The notes: generated from the sequence alone by a model not told the origin. A stretch of 38,227 nucleotides of DNA from Alphaproteobacteria bacterium (GCA_009908505.1 JAAAPD010000025.1:1-38227); one strand, 5' to 3'. Positions 26,955 through 38,197 are shown, numbered from the stretch's first letter. Made by a program: numbers and translations.

Positions 26955-27775
26955 TCACCCGCTTCGCGCCCTCGCCCACCGGGCGGCTGCACCTGGGCCA
27001 TGCCTATTCGGCGCTGAAAGTATGGCAGGTTGCGTGTGACCTGGACGGCACCGCCCTGTTGCGGATCGAGGATACCGACAGCACTCGCTGCCGCGCCGAG
27101 TTCGAGACGGCGATCTACGAGGACCTGCACTGGCTGGGGCTGGACTGGCCCGAACCGGTGCGGCGGCAATCTGACCATCTGGCCAACTATGCCCGTGCGC
27201 TCGACCAGCTAGCGAAGGATGGCCTGCTCTATCCCTGTTCCTGCAGCCGCTCGGCGATCAAGGCCGCCGGGGCGCGGCCCGGCTGGGACGGGCTGGTCTA
27301 TCCCGGCACCTGCCGCCACAGGCCCTTGGCGGATGCACGTCCCGGCGATGCGCTGCGCCTGGACTTGGCCGGGGCGCTGGACCGGGCCGCCCCCCTGCCC
27401 GACTTTACCGAAACAGGCCCGCTGCACGCGGGCACGCACCGGCCCGACCCGGACCAGTTGATCGGGTTGATCGGCGACCCTGTCCTGCGCCGCAAGGCAA
27501 GCGGCGATCCGGCCTATCACCTGGCCTGCCCGTTAGACGACGCGGCCCAGGGGATCACCCACGTGGTGCGCGGTGCGGACCTGTGGCATTCCACCTTTCT
27601 GCACGTGGTATTGCAAAGCTTGATGGGTTGGCCGGTACCCGTCTATCACCATCACGATCTCGTCCTGGACGGCGATGGCAGGCGCCTCGCCAAGATCGAC
27701 GCGTCCAAAGCCCTGGCCGTCTACCGGGCCGAGGGCGCAACCCCGTCCGACATCCGCGCCATGGTCGGGCTTTAG
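26951..27775 (+). CDS. gluQ: Glutamyl-Q tRNA(Asp) synthetase
   Basis: GluQ-RS attaches glutamate to the queuosine base at position 34 of tRNA-Asp. The 274-residue length equals a glutamyl-tRNA synthetase catalytic domain without an anticodon-binding domain, as expected. The HIGH-type motif is APSPTGRLHLGHAY (residues 6-19). The zinc ligands appear in YPCSCSRSAI and VYPGTCRHRP. The KMSKS equivalent is RRLAKIDASKAL near residue 240. ATG overlaps the methyltransferase stop (ATGA). The 3' end overlaps the convergent hisI stop by four bases. Confidence 0.94.
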   Translation: MITRFAPSPTGRLHLGHAYSALKVWQVACDLDGTALLRIEDTDSTRCRAEFETAIYEDLHWLGLDWPEPVRRQSDHLANYARALDQLAKDGLLYPCSCSRSAIKAAGARPGWDGLVYPGTCRHRPLADARPGDALRLDLAGALDRAAPLPDFTETGPLHAGTHRPDPDQLIGLIGDPVLRRKASGDPAYHLACPLDDAAQGITHVVRGADLWHSTFLHVVLQSLMGWPVPVYHHHDLVLDGDGRRLAKIDASKALAVYRAEGATPSDIRAMVGL

Positions 27776-28134
27776 TCCGCCACCGGCTGCATCAATTCCA
27801 CTTCGTCGCCATTGATCACCGAGGTATAGAAACAGGACCGCCGGTTGGTATGGCAGGCCGGTCCGGTTTGGCGGACCACCGCCAGAAGGCAATCGCGGTC
27901 ACAATCGACACGCAGGTCCACCAGGTCCTGCACATGGCCGCTGCTTTCACCCTTGACCCAGAGGGCCTGGCGCGAGCGCGACCAATAGGTGACGCGGCCG
28001 GTTTCAAGGGTTCGCGCCACCGCCTCGGCATTCATCCAGGCCATCATCAACACCGCGCCGTCATCGACATCCTGCGCGATGCAGGGGATTAACCCGTCAG
28101 AGGTATAGGTCAATGTCGCGGGATCGAAGGCCAT
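27772..28134 (-). CDS. hisI: Phosphoribosyl-AMP cyclohydrolase
   Basis: HisI opens the adenine ring of phosphoribosyl-AMP in step three of histidine biosynthesis. The 120-residue single-domain protein shows the Zn2+/Mg2+ motifs VDCDRDCLLAVVRQ and GPACHTNRRSCFYTS, plus VLMMAWMNAEA and VTYWSRSRQALWVKGESSGH typical of the family. The HisE (pyrophosphohydrolase) domain fused in enterobacteria is absent, as usual in alphaproteobacteria. AAAGGA lies upstream of the ATG. It is divergent from the scaffold gene and apart from any other his gene in the window. Confidence 0.95.
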   Translation of the reverse strand: MAFDPATLTYTSDGLIPCIAQDVDDGAVLMMAWMNAEAVARTLETGRVTYWSRSRQALWVKGESSGHVQDLVDLRVDCDRDCLLAVVRQTGPACHTNRRSCFYTSVINGDEVELMQPVAD

Positions 28135-28203
28135 GGCATTTTTCCTTTGGCATCATGGGACACGGGGCCTATCTATGGGCCAAGACAGCCGAAGGCGAAA
28201 CCC

Positions 28204-28656
28204 ATGAGCGACGAAACCGACCTGATCAAGCTCTACTCAACCCGGATTCTCGGGCTGGCGGCGGATATGCCCCGGCTGGGCCGCCTCGATCACCCCGACG
28301 GATCGGGCAAGGTGCGTTCGCCGCTATGCGGGTCGACCGTGACCGTGGACCTGGCCGTCGAGGAGGGCCGGATCACCGATTACGCGCAGGATGTGAAGGC
28401 CTGCGCCCTGGGCCAGGCCTCGGCCGCCGTGGTGGGCGGCAATATCATTGGTTGCACCGAGCCGCAGGTGCAGACCGCCCGCGACCAGTTGCACGCGATG
28501 CTCAAGCAGGACGGCCCGGTGCCCGACGCCCCCTTCGACGGGCTGGAGGTGCTGCAGCCGGCGCGGGATTACAAGAACCGCCACGCCTCGATCCTGCTGG
28601 CGCTGGATGCCACGCTCGAGGCCTTCAAACAGGCCCGCAAGGCCGATTGCGCCTGA
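28204..28656 (+). CDS. IscU/SufU-like iron-sulfur cluster assembly scaffold protein
   Basis: The 150-residue protein matches the NifU_N/IscU fold: KLYSTRILGLAADMPRLGRL at the N-terminus, PLCGSTVTVDL with Cys42, and VKACALGQASAAV with Cys67. The third scaffold cysteine (RxKCA in IscU/SufU) is replaced: the segment reads YKNRHASILLAL with His127 at that place. The start at 28204 is chosen because the 19 extra codons upstream encode no conserved residues. It may be a variant scaffold or carrier rather than a classical IscU. No suf or isc genes are nearby. Confidence 0.82.
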   Translation: MSDETDLIKLYSTRILGLAADMPRLGRLDHPDGSGKVRSPLCGSTVTVDLAVEEGRITDYAQDVKACALGQASAAVVGGNIIGCTEPQVQTARDQLHAMLKQDGPVPDAPFDGLEVLQPARDYKNRHASILLALDATLEAFKQARKADCA

Positions 28657-28688
28657 CCCGCCGCGCACTTTTCCAACCATTCACGGCC

Positions 28689-28732
28689 AAAGAAAAAGCC
28701 GCCGCTCTTCGGGACAGGTGAAGAGCGGCGGC
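28689..28732 (-). terminator. Strong intrinsic terminator (minus strand)
   Basis: A perfect 13-bp GC-rich stem (GCCGCCGCTCTTC / GAAGAGCGGCGGC) with a 9-base loop is followed on the minus strand by TTTTTCTTT. There is no U-run on the plus strand, so it ends transcripts coming from the right: the small membrane-peptide gene and any ligA-recG readthrough. Confidence 0.9.
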
Positions 28733-28891
28733 AGATATGCGCCCCCTGGTCCGGCCGCGATCGGGAGAGGCAGGTCCCGGACGGTTTGGCGGCGGATGGC
28801 AGATCCGCCTTGGACAGGCAGTGTCTTGGTCGTCAGTGCATCGAAGGTGGGACAGGCGATGCAGAACGTCCGGACCGGGGCGCGAGGTAGA
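28733..28891 (-). other. Long 3' untranslated segment of the small SOS-type gene
   Basis: 159 bases separate the stop of the 40-codon gene from its terminator. An 81-codon open frame on the same strand overlaps here, but it has no ribosome site and a Cys/Pro/Arg-rich shadow-like composition. No convincing gene is seen. The segment could be a stable 3'-derived small RNA. Confidence 0.4.
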
Positions 28892-29014
28892 TCACAAGAA
28901 GGACGGCAGGTGCAGGGAACCGACAAGAATGACCATCAGCGCCGCCGCCCCAAAGGCATCGGCGACCAGGGTATCGCGCGACCGGGTAATCGCTTGCTTG
29001 ATGTCCTTGGCCAT
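28892..29014 (-). CDS. 40-residue single-helix membrane peptide, candidate SOS-induced protein
   Basis: The reading frame of 41 codons (ATG at 29014, TGA at 28892) has AGGAG seven bases upstream of the ATG. The product begins MAKDIKQAITRSRDTLVADA, a basic cytoplasmic-side tail. It then continues FGAAALMVILVGSLHLPSFL, one hydrophobic helix running to the C-terminus, so N-in topology is expected. It is the last gene after ligA-recG on that strand, 111 bases past recG. Its own promoter region carries a LexA-type box and a CtrA-type box, and it ends at a strong terminator. No family is recognised. By size, topology and regulation it resembles SOS membrane peptides such as SidA (division inhibitor) or TisB (toxin), but sequence similarity to either is not evident. 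Confidence 0.72.
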   Translation of the reverse strand: MAKDIKQAITRSRDTLVADAFGAAALMVILVGSLHLPSFL

Positions 29015-29062
29015 TGTCCTGCTCCTCTGTCTTGCTGTTCTCTTGTTGCCTCTTTGTTCTCA

Positions 29063-29077
29063 TTAACCAAAGCTTAA
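29063..29077. promoter_or_regulatory. CtrA-type site TTAA-N7-TTAA
   Basis: TTAA at 29063-29066, seven bases, TTAA at 29074-29077 is an exact match to the CtrA full-site core. It lies between the LexA box and the small-peptide start codon, at about +4 to +18 of the predicted transcript, which would suit repression. The window itself encodes CtrA and SciP. Confidence 0.5.
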
Positions 29078-29082
29078 TGCAA

Positions 29083-29116
29083 GAACTTTTTAAGAACATT
29101 CGTGAACAAAGTGAAC
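29083..29116 (-). promoter_or_regulatory. LexA (SOS) box and GTTC repeat cluster
   Basis: On the minus strand GTTC-N7-GTTC (29097-29083) matches the alphaproteobacterial LexA operator consensus. Two further GTTC units upstream give the series GTTC-N5-GTTC-N6-GTTC-N7-GTTC from 29116 to 29083. The box overlaps the predicted -10 element, the usual arrangement for LexA repression. Confidence 0.65.
29087..29115 (-). promoter_or_regulatory. Predicted promoter of the small membrane-peptide gene
   Basis: TTCACT (29115-29110) and TAAAAA (29092-29087) are separated by 17 bases on the minus strand, each matching four of six sigma70 positions. Predicted start near 29080 gives a leader of about 65 bases. 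Confidence 0.45.
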
Positions 29117-29125
29117 GCGTCGCGC

Positions 29126-33501
<4,376 letters not shown>

Positions 33502-33627
33502 TTATGCGGCTGCCCGCGGGTCGTCCAGCCCAACAAGCGTGCGGCCCGGCCACCCCAGGGAGGTGACCGGGCCGCGAGAGAGACCGCGAGGAAGGAGGGT
33601 ATCCGTGAATGGGGCCCCGGGGTCGGA

Positions 33628-34341
33628 TCAGGCGCCGACGGCGAGCCGTTCGGCATCCTGGTTCTGTTCGGGGTCGCGCAGCACATAGCCGCGGCCCCAG
33701 ACCGTTTCGATATAGCTGTCGCCGCCTGTCGCCTCGGACAGCTTCTTGCGCAACTTGCAGATGAAAACGTCGATGATCTTGAGCTCCGGTTCGTCCATGC
33801 CGCCATAGAGATGGTTGAGGAACATTTCCTTGGTCAGCGTCGTGCCCTTGCGCAGGGACAGAAGCTCCAGCATCTGGTATTCCTTGCCGGTCAGGTGAAC
33901 GGGCTGGCCGGCGACCTCGACCGTCTTGGCATCCAGGTTCACCGAGACATTGCCGGTGCGGATGATCGACTGGGCATGGCCCTTGGAACGGCGGATGATC
34001 GCGTGGATGCGCGCGATCAGTTCCTCGCGCTGAAAGGGCTTGGTCAGGTAGTCGTCGGCGCCGAAGCCGAAGCCCTTTAGCTTGGCCTCGGTCCCGTCAT
34101 CGCCCGACAGGATCAGGATCGGCGTTTCCACCCGGGCCAGGCGCAGCTGGCGCAGCACGTCGTGGCCCGACATGTCCGGCAACCCGATATCGAGGACGAT
34201 CAGGTCGTAATCATAGAGCTTGGCCAGGTCGATGCCCTCTTCGCCTAGGTCGGTCGTATAGACATTGAGGTTGGCATGGCCCAGCATCAACTCGATGCTC
34301 TTGGCGGTGGTCGGGTCATCCTCGACAAGCAAGACACGCAT
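33628..34341 (-). CDS. ctrA: Cell cycle response regulator CtrA
   Basis: CtrA is the OmpR-type master regulator of the alphaproteobacterial cell cycle; in Rhodobacterales it also drives motility and gene-transfer-agent expression. The 237-residue protein has a receiver domain with acidic pocket ED at residues 7-8, phospho-acceptor Asp51 ([13 protein letters not shown]) and conserved switch lysine (LTKPF). The winged-helix domain contains [17 protein letters not shown] and [14 protein letters not shown], the near-invariant CtrA DNA-binding segment. GGAG precedes the ATG. The C-terminus is longer than Caulobacter's and ends [13 protein letters not shown] instead of the AA degradation tag, so proteolytic control may differ. 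It lies 91 bases downstream of sciP, same strand. Confidence 0.96.
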   Translation of the reverse strand: MRVLLVEDDPTTAKSIELMLGHANLNVYTTDLGEEGIDLAKLYDYDLIVLDIGLPDMSGHDVLRQLRLARVETPILILSGDDGTEAKLKGFGFGADDYLTKPFQREELIARIHAIIRRSKGHAQSIIRTGNVSVNLDAKTVEVAGQPVHLTGKEYQMLELLSLRKGTTLTKEMFLNHLYGGMDEPELKIIDVFICKLRKKLSEATGGDSYIETVWGRGYVLRDPEQNQDAERLAVGA

Positions 34342-34388
34342 GGCTGTTCTCCGTTCGTTCAGGCGTTAACCAACCCTAGGATGAAGAA

Positions 34389-34406
34389 GGTTAACTACAC
34401 GTTACC
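34389..34406 (-). promoter_or_regulatory. CtrA-type site upstream of ctrA
   Basis: On the minus strand the sequence reads GTAA-N7-TTAACC, one mismatch from TTAA-N7-TTAACC. A second TTAAC half-site is near 34365. The site is 48-65 bases from the ctrA start, which fits autoregulation. Confidence 0.5.
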
Positions 34407-34424
34407 GCACGGTTGTCAGTTTAC

Positions 34425-34429
34425 GAATC
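34425..34429. promoter_or_regulatory. GANTC (CcrM) methylation site in the ctrA upstream region
   Basis: GAATC lies in the 91-base sciP-ctrA spacer, upstream of the CtrA-type site. In Caulobacter, methylation state of a GANTC in the ctrA P1 promoter times its transcription. A single 5-base site can also occur by chance. Confidence 0.35.
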
Positions 34430-34432
34430 TAC

Positions 34433-34711
34433 TTAAGGTTGTCTATACTTTTGAAGTGCGGTGGCTTTCAGAGCCGCTTCCCCATGTCTGAGCACGGCCG
34501 ATTCCCACTCGGTCAATTCTTCTTCGGACAGGCCATAGGTCGTTTTCGCAGTCTCCCGCGAGATCAGACCGCCAGCCACCGCACGCACCACCGCCGCCTT
34601 GCGCGACGCCACCCAGCGCCGCGTGTTCGCGTCGGGGAGGTCCGCGCGGGTCATCACCGTGCCATCGGGCAAGGTGACCGAGCGCGGCCCGTCGATCTTT
34701 CGCAAATACAT
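34433..34711 (-). CDS. sciP: SciP-type CtrA inhibitory protein (DUF1153)
   Basis: SciP binds CtrA and blocks its activation of transcription after cell-cycle entry into S phase. The 92-residue protein is a complete DUF1153 unit: RKIDGPRSVTLPDGTVMTRA at residues 4-23, then RRWVASRKAAVVRAVAGGL and a helix-turn-helix-like YGLSEEELTEWESAVLRHGE, ending ALQKYRQ. GAGG precedes the ATG at 34711. It is directly upstream of ctrA on the same strand, so the regulator and its inhibitor may share transcripts. It is divergent from mnmA. Confidence 0.92.
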   Translation of the reverse strand: MYLRKIDGPRSVTLPDGTVMTRADLPDANTRRWVASRKAAVVRAVAGGLISRETAKTTYGLSEEELTEWESAVLRHGEAALKATALQKYRQP

Positions 34712-34785
34712 GTCCTCACCCCTTCTCGTGATTGAACATGTTTCTGATTGCGGTGTTTTCGGCTAAGGACAGGTAAAGCGGCCCC

Positions 34786-34813
34786 TTGAGAGTATCTTGC
34801 ATTTTCCTATATT
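34786..34813 (+). promoter_or_regulatory. Sigma70-like promoter for mnmA
   Basis: TTGAGA at 34786-34791 and TATATT at 34808-34813 are 16 bases apart (CTTGAG gives 17). The predicted start near 34820 leaves a leader of about 22 bases before the mnmA ATG. Confidence 0.6.
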
Positions 34814-34841
34814 GCGCCGGACCGCTGCAAAGGTTTGATCC

Positions 34842-35981
34842 ATGTCCCTCGACACCGCGCTCAATTCGCTTGGCCTGCCCAAGGCCCCGGCCGACACCCG
34901 TGTCGTCGTCGCCATGTCCGGCGGCGTCGATTCTTCGGTCGTGGCCGCGATGCTGGCCGAAGAGGGGTATGACGTGGTCGGCGTGACCCTTCAGCTCTAC
35001 GATCACGGCGCGGCGCTGGCCAAGAAGGGCGCCTGCTGCGCCGGCCGCGACATCCACGATGCCCGCCGCGTGGCCGAGGAAATGGGCTTTCCCCATTACG
35101 TGCTGGACTACGAGAACATTTTCCAGGAGGCGGTGATCGACGAATTCGCCGACAGCTACCTGGGCGGCGCGACCCCGGTGCCCTGCATCCGCTGCAATGA
35201 ACGGGTGAAATTCAAGGACCTTCTGGAAACCGCCCGCGACCTCGAAGCCGATTGCATGGCCACGGGTCACTACATCCAGCGCAAGATGGGATCAGACGGG
35301 GCCGAGCTGCATTGTGCTGCCGATGCGAACCGCGACCAGTCCTATTTCCTGTTCTCAACGACACAGGAGCAGCTGGATTACCTGCGCTTTCCGCTGGGCC
35401 ACCTGGTCAGCAAGGACGAAACCCGCAAGCTGGCGGCCAAATACGGGCTGGGCGTGGCCGACAAGCCCGACAGCCAGGACATCTGCTTCGTGCCCAACGG
35501 CGATTATGCCAGCGTCATCGAAAAGCTGCGCCCCGGCGCGGCGGAACCGGGCGAGATCGTCGACCCCGATGGCAACGTGCTGGGCACCCACAAGGGGGTC
35601 ATCCATTACACGATCGGCCAGCGCCGGGGCCTTGGCATCGGCGGGCTGGCCGACCCGCTTTACGTGGTAAAGCTGGACGTCGACAATCGCCGCGTCATCG
35701 TCGGCCCCAAAGACATGCTGGCGACCCGCACCGTGCCGGTGCGCGAGATCAACTGGCTGGGCGATGGCGGCTTCACCGACCTGGCCAAGCGCGAGATCGC
35801 AGTCAAGGTCCGCTCCACCCGCCCGCCTGCCCCGGCGATCCTGCGCCCCCTGTCAGACACCGAGGCCGAGGTCGAATTGCTGACCCCGGAACAGGGCGTC
35901 AGCCCGGGCCAGGCCTGCGTCTTCTATGACACGGGCAGCACCCGCATCCTAGGCGGCGGCTGGATCTGGAAGGGCGGCTAG
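34842..35981 (+). CDS. mnmA: tRNA-specific 2-thiouridylase MnmA
   Basis: MnmA puts sulfur on C2 of the wobble uridine in tRNA-Lys, -Glu and -Gln. The 379-residue protein has the ATP PP-loop SGGVDSS at residues 26-32, [20 protein letters not shown], the catalytic cysteine region [11 protein letters not shown] (Cys115, Cys118) and the second catalytic cysteine Cys214 ([11 protein letters not shown]). The C-terminal beta-barrel begins after [14 protein letters not shown]. The ATG at 34842 has no strong ribosome site but has a good promoter just upstream. It is the last gene before the AT-rich island. Confidence 0.96.
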   Translation: MSLDTALNSLGLPKAPADTRVVVAMSGGVDSSVVAAMLAEEGYDVVGVTLQLYDHGAALAKKGACCAGRDIHDARRVAEEMGFPHYVLDYENIFQEAVIDEFADSYLGGATPVPCIRCNERVKFKDLLETARDLEADCMATGHYIQRKMGSDGAELHCAADANRDQSYFLFSTTQEQLDYLRFPLGHLVSKDETRKLAAKYGLGVADKPDSQDICFVPNGDYASVIEKLRPGAAEPGEIVDPDGNVLGTHKGVIHYTIGQRRGLGIGGLADPLYVVKLDVDNRRVIVGPKDMLATRTVPVREINWLGDGGFTDLAKREIAVKVRSTRPPAPAILRPLSDTEAEVELLTPEQGVSPGQACVFYDTGSTRILGGGWIWKGG

Positions 35982-35989
35982 GGGGACAG

Positions 35990-36206
35990 GCCCTGAGCGA
36001 TTTTGCATGGTGGATCAAGGTCGGCTTTGCGCAGATAGCGGAGTTTGCAAAATTTGGGCGATTTCCCGATAGCGGCCTTTCGTGTAACACGCGGCGAATG
36101 CCGGGTGAGAGCCCAAGGTGCTCATTCGTCGGAGCGCAGCGAAGGTCAGCTTTCTTCTCTAGCTGCGTAACAAGGATGCAATTGAAGTGTCATCAATCAA
36201 GAAAAC
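35990..36206. repeat. Repeat-like spacer at the left edge of the AT-rich island
   Basis: Base composition falls sharply after mnmA. The motif AAGGTCNGCTT occurs at 36017-36028 and 36142-36153, and again at 37014-37024. A short inverted repeat CGAATG...CATTCG spans about 36095-36129. No gene is apparent. It looks like degenerate copies of a dispersed intergenic element; the family identity is not established. Confidence 0.35.
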
Positions 36207-36920
36207 CTACTTTGACGTCGGAAGAATTGAACGCCGAACACTCTTGAGCCGCATGTTGTGTAGGGAGTGCACGCGAACGCAACCTTCATGGGTTAGTGCA
36301 AAGTCTAAACAACTTATGCCTCGAGCATCGTCGGCTTCAACTTCATCAATTCCTTTCAAAAGCAATCTGCGGTCACCGACAGGCTTGAAATCGAAGAAAC
36401 CCCAAGGGAGCCGATCTTCATAGTTCATCAGGCAGACGAACTCTCCATTCGGGAGCAGTTTCGAATACAAATATGCATCGCCCCAATTGCCCAAAACCGA
36501 TACTGCCCGTGGATCTTCACGGCTAAATGACAAAGTGACAGTTCGACATGACATAAACGGTGGTGGCAAAAGACGTTTGTAAGGCTTGGACGGTGGAATA
36601 GCTTCTGCTTCAGGCCAATCTTTATAAGACGCAAACTGAATATACACTGCCACCTTCCCGCCTTCATGTGGAGTGGGCTCCCGTTTCCACCGAATGATGT
36701 CGCGCGTAGGTGGTGCGTTGTCCTTCTTGGCAACATCAGAGTGGAAGTTTTCTAATAGTGCGGCTTGGCATACACCGCTTTGGTGGAGGCTAATCTTCAG
36801 TTCTTTCTTGAAAGCGCTTCCGGTGAGGTAGACGTCATTTCCATTGAAGAACAATGTCCAACACTCGGATCGGACTGTGGTATCCGCTATCGCAAATCTG
36901 AAGCTATCATTCCTACTCAT
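36207..36920 (-). CDS. Orphan protein of unknown function in the AT-rich island (237 aa)
   Basis: I take the ATG at 36920 as start, giving 237 residues; the 67 codons of open frame upstream run through repeat-like DNA. The protein begins MSRNDSFRFAIADTTVRSEC. Next comes WTLFFNGNDVYLTGSAFKKE followed by LKISLHQSGVCQAAL, a pattern (S.xW..f..g.dVYl, K.SLH.SG) that I associate with scattered uncharacterised bacterial proteins. Later segments are mixed polar/beta with no membrane helix or catalytic motif I can name. Codon use is clearly less GC-biased than in neighbours, suggesting horizontal acquisition. No clear Shine-Dalgarno is seen. It is divergent from the next orphan gene. Confidence 0.7.
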   Translation of the reverse strand: MSRNDSFRFAIADTTVRSECWTLFFNGNDVYLTGSAFKKELKISLHQSGVCQAALLENFHSDVAKKDNAPPTRDIIRWKREPTPHEGGKVAVYIQFASYKDWPEAEAIPPSKPYKRLLPPPFMSCRTVTLSFSREDPRAVSVLGNWGDAYLYSKLLPNGEFVCLMNYEDRLPWGFFDFKPVGDRRLLLKGIDEVEADDARGISCLDFALTHEGCVRVHSLHNMRLKSVRRSILPTSK

Positions 36921-37317
36921 TTTGGATATTGTATAGGACTGCAAACTTCGAGGTAAGTGAAGTTGCGCTGTGGAACAAACTTTGCTGTCGGCATCCTTAG
37001 CTGTCGTAGAGTTAAGGTCCGCTTCGTCCGCCAACCGACAAGGACCCCACTGCCGGTGAAGGGCAGCAATTGCAAGTTCGAACCAAGGACTGTGAGTCCG
37101 CTCAGGGCTGACTGCTGGCATCTGATGGCTTTCGTCAGGAACCTCGACCGGGCGTTATCCCGCCGCTACATGCCGGTGGAAAAGCTGGCTGCCATGTGCA
37201 ATGATCAAAATGAGACGGCGATGATCGCCGCTCAGTGAACGAGCAACACCGCCTATGAAGAAACAGGTGGACTCCAGTTCCCACACCACTTCCAAGGACA
37301 CTACCCAAGGACAGATT
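36921..37317. repeat. Gene-free spacer with repeat-like sequence
   Basis: 397 bases separate the divergent orphan genes. It contains AAGGTCCGCTT (37014-37024) and GTCCGCTCAGGGCTGAC (37096-37112), the latter matched 16/17 by 38127-38143 in the same orientation. Frames here are not gene-like. It should also hold the promoters of both flanking genes, none of which stands out. Confidence 0.4.
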
Positions 37318-38103
37318 ATGGAAATCGTGAGGAACACCGGCGAAAGAGGCAAGTTGTTCATCAACAAGTTGTCTGCTGGAGAGCGCCAGTTGTCCGCAGC
37401 GATCAGGATGTATTTCTTAGAAGAGGATCCTCTTGCCATCCACACGGTAGCATCTGCGGCACATAATGTCCTCAGCGACTTGCTTGCACACAGGGGCAAA
37501 GATGCTTCAATCCATGGTTTCATTTATGGGCTGTTGCGCGCTGCCAAGGATTTGCACGAAGGCGAACTAACCGAAGATGAAGTCCGCGCATGGGGTGAAG
37601 ACGCACTAAAAACTATTCGGCAATATGCGGATATGTTTGCCAAAGATCCAAAGCTCGATATCGATACCGTGGCATCTTCGGCTCCACCTGACTTTGCTAG
37701 AGCGTTTTGGGCGGACAAACGTCGTTCATACAATTATCTGAAGCATGCTGATCGCGATGAAAATGACTTACATGATGAAGCTTTAATCAACAACGAGGAT
37801 ACGATCGTTCATGCAATGATTTGCTCACAACATCTGAACGCCAAACACACTTACGAAAAACACTTCTTCTATTGCGCTCTGTTTTCGCTTGGTCATCTAG
37901 AGAATTCAGGAGACAAGCCTTTTGATCTTGAATTCCTGATGCGGGGAATGGCACGCGAAGAGATTATGGCTTTGGGCCGAAAAAACCTGTGCTTGAGGAG
38001 GTATGAGGGCGACGGTTGTGTTCTCCAAGATGCGCTCCAGAAGCTAACCGACAACTCAACGCGGTTTGGCGTAGAGGATGTGCTCTTCTTTGATGAAGGC
38101 TAG
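37318..38103 (+). CDS. Orphan protein of unknown function in the AT-rich island (261 aa)
   Basis: The start at 37318 is preferred because AAGGA lies six bases upstream; an ATG at 37255 would add 21 polar residues (KKQVDSSSHTTSKDTTQGQI) but lacks a ribosome site. The protein contains NKLSAGERQLSAAIRMYFLE, then DPLAIHTVASAAHNVLSDLL, and RRSYNYLKHADRDENDLHDE around residue 155. The patterns AERQL-x-AAI, DPxxIHT and N-x-LKHADRD recur, to my memory, in a widespread uncharacterised bacterial family. It is all-alpha in appearance, soluble and His/Asp-rich (LKHADRD could bind metal, inference only). AT-rich codon use marks it as foreign. Confidence 0.75.
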   Translation: MEIVRNTGERGKLFINKLSAGERQLSAAIRMYFLEEDPLAIHTVASAAHNVLSDLLAHRGKDASIHGFIYGLLRAAKDLHEGELTEDEVRAWGEDALKTIRQYADMFAKDPKLDIDTVASSAPPDFARAFWADKRRSYNYLKHADRDENDLHDEALINNEDTIVHAMICSQHLNAKHTYEKHFFYCALFSLGHLENSGDKPFDLEFLMRGMAREEIMALGRKNLCLRRYEGDGCVLQDALQKLTDNSTRFGVEDVLFFDEG

Positions 38104-38197
38104 TTGACACCATGTCCGAGGCAACCGTCCGCTCCGGGCTGACAAAGGCCAATGCCCTCCACTGCTCAAAACACTGCTCCTGATCCCCACCAAACCC

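Noticed and set aside
28746..28926. 81-codon minus-strand frame overlapping the end of the small membrane-peptide gene
   Set aside because: No ribosome site and a shadow-like Cys/Pro/Arg composition; it overlaps the better-supported 40-codon gene in another frame.
36921..37121. 67-codon N-terminal extension of the 36207-36920 orphan protein
   Set aside because: The extension runs through the repeat-like spacer; protein-like composition begins at the ATG ending at 36920.
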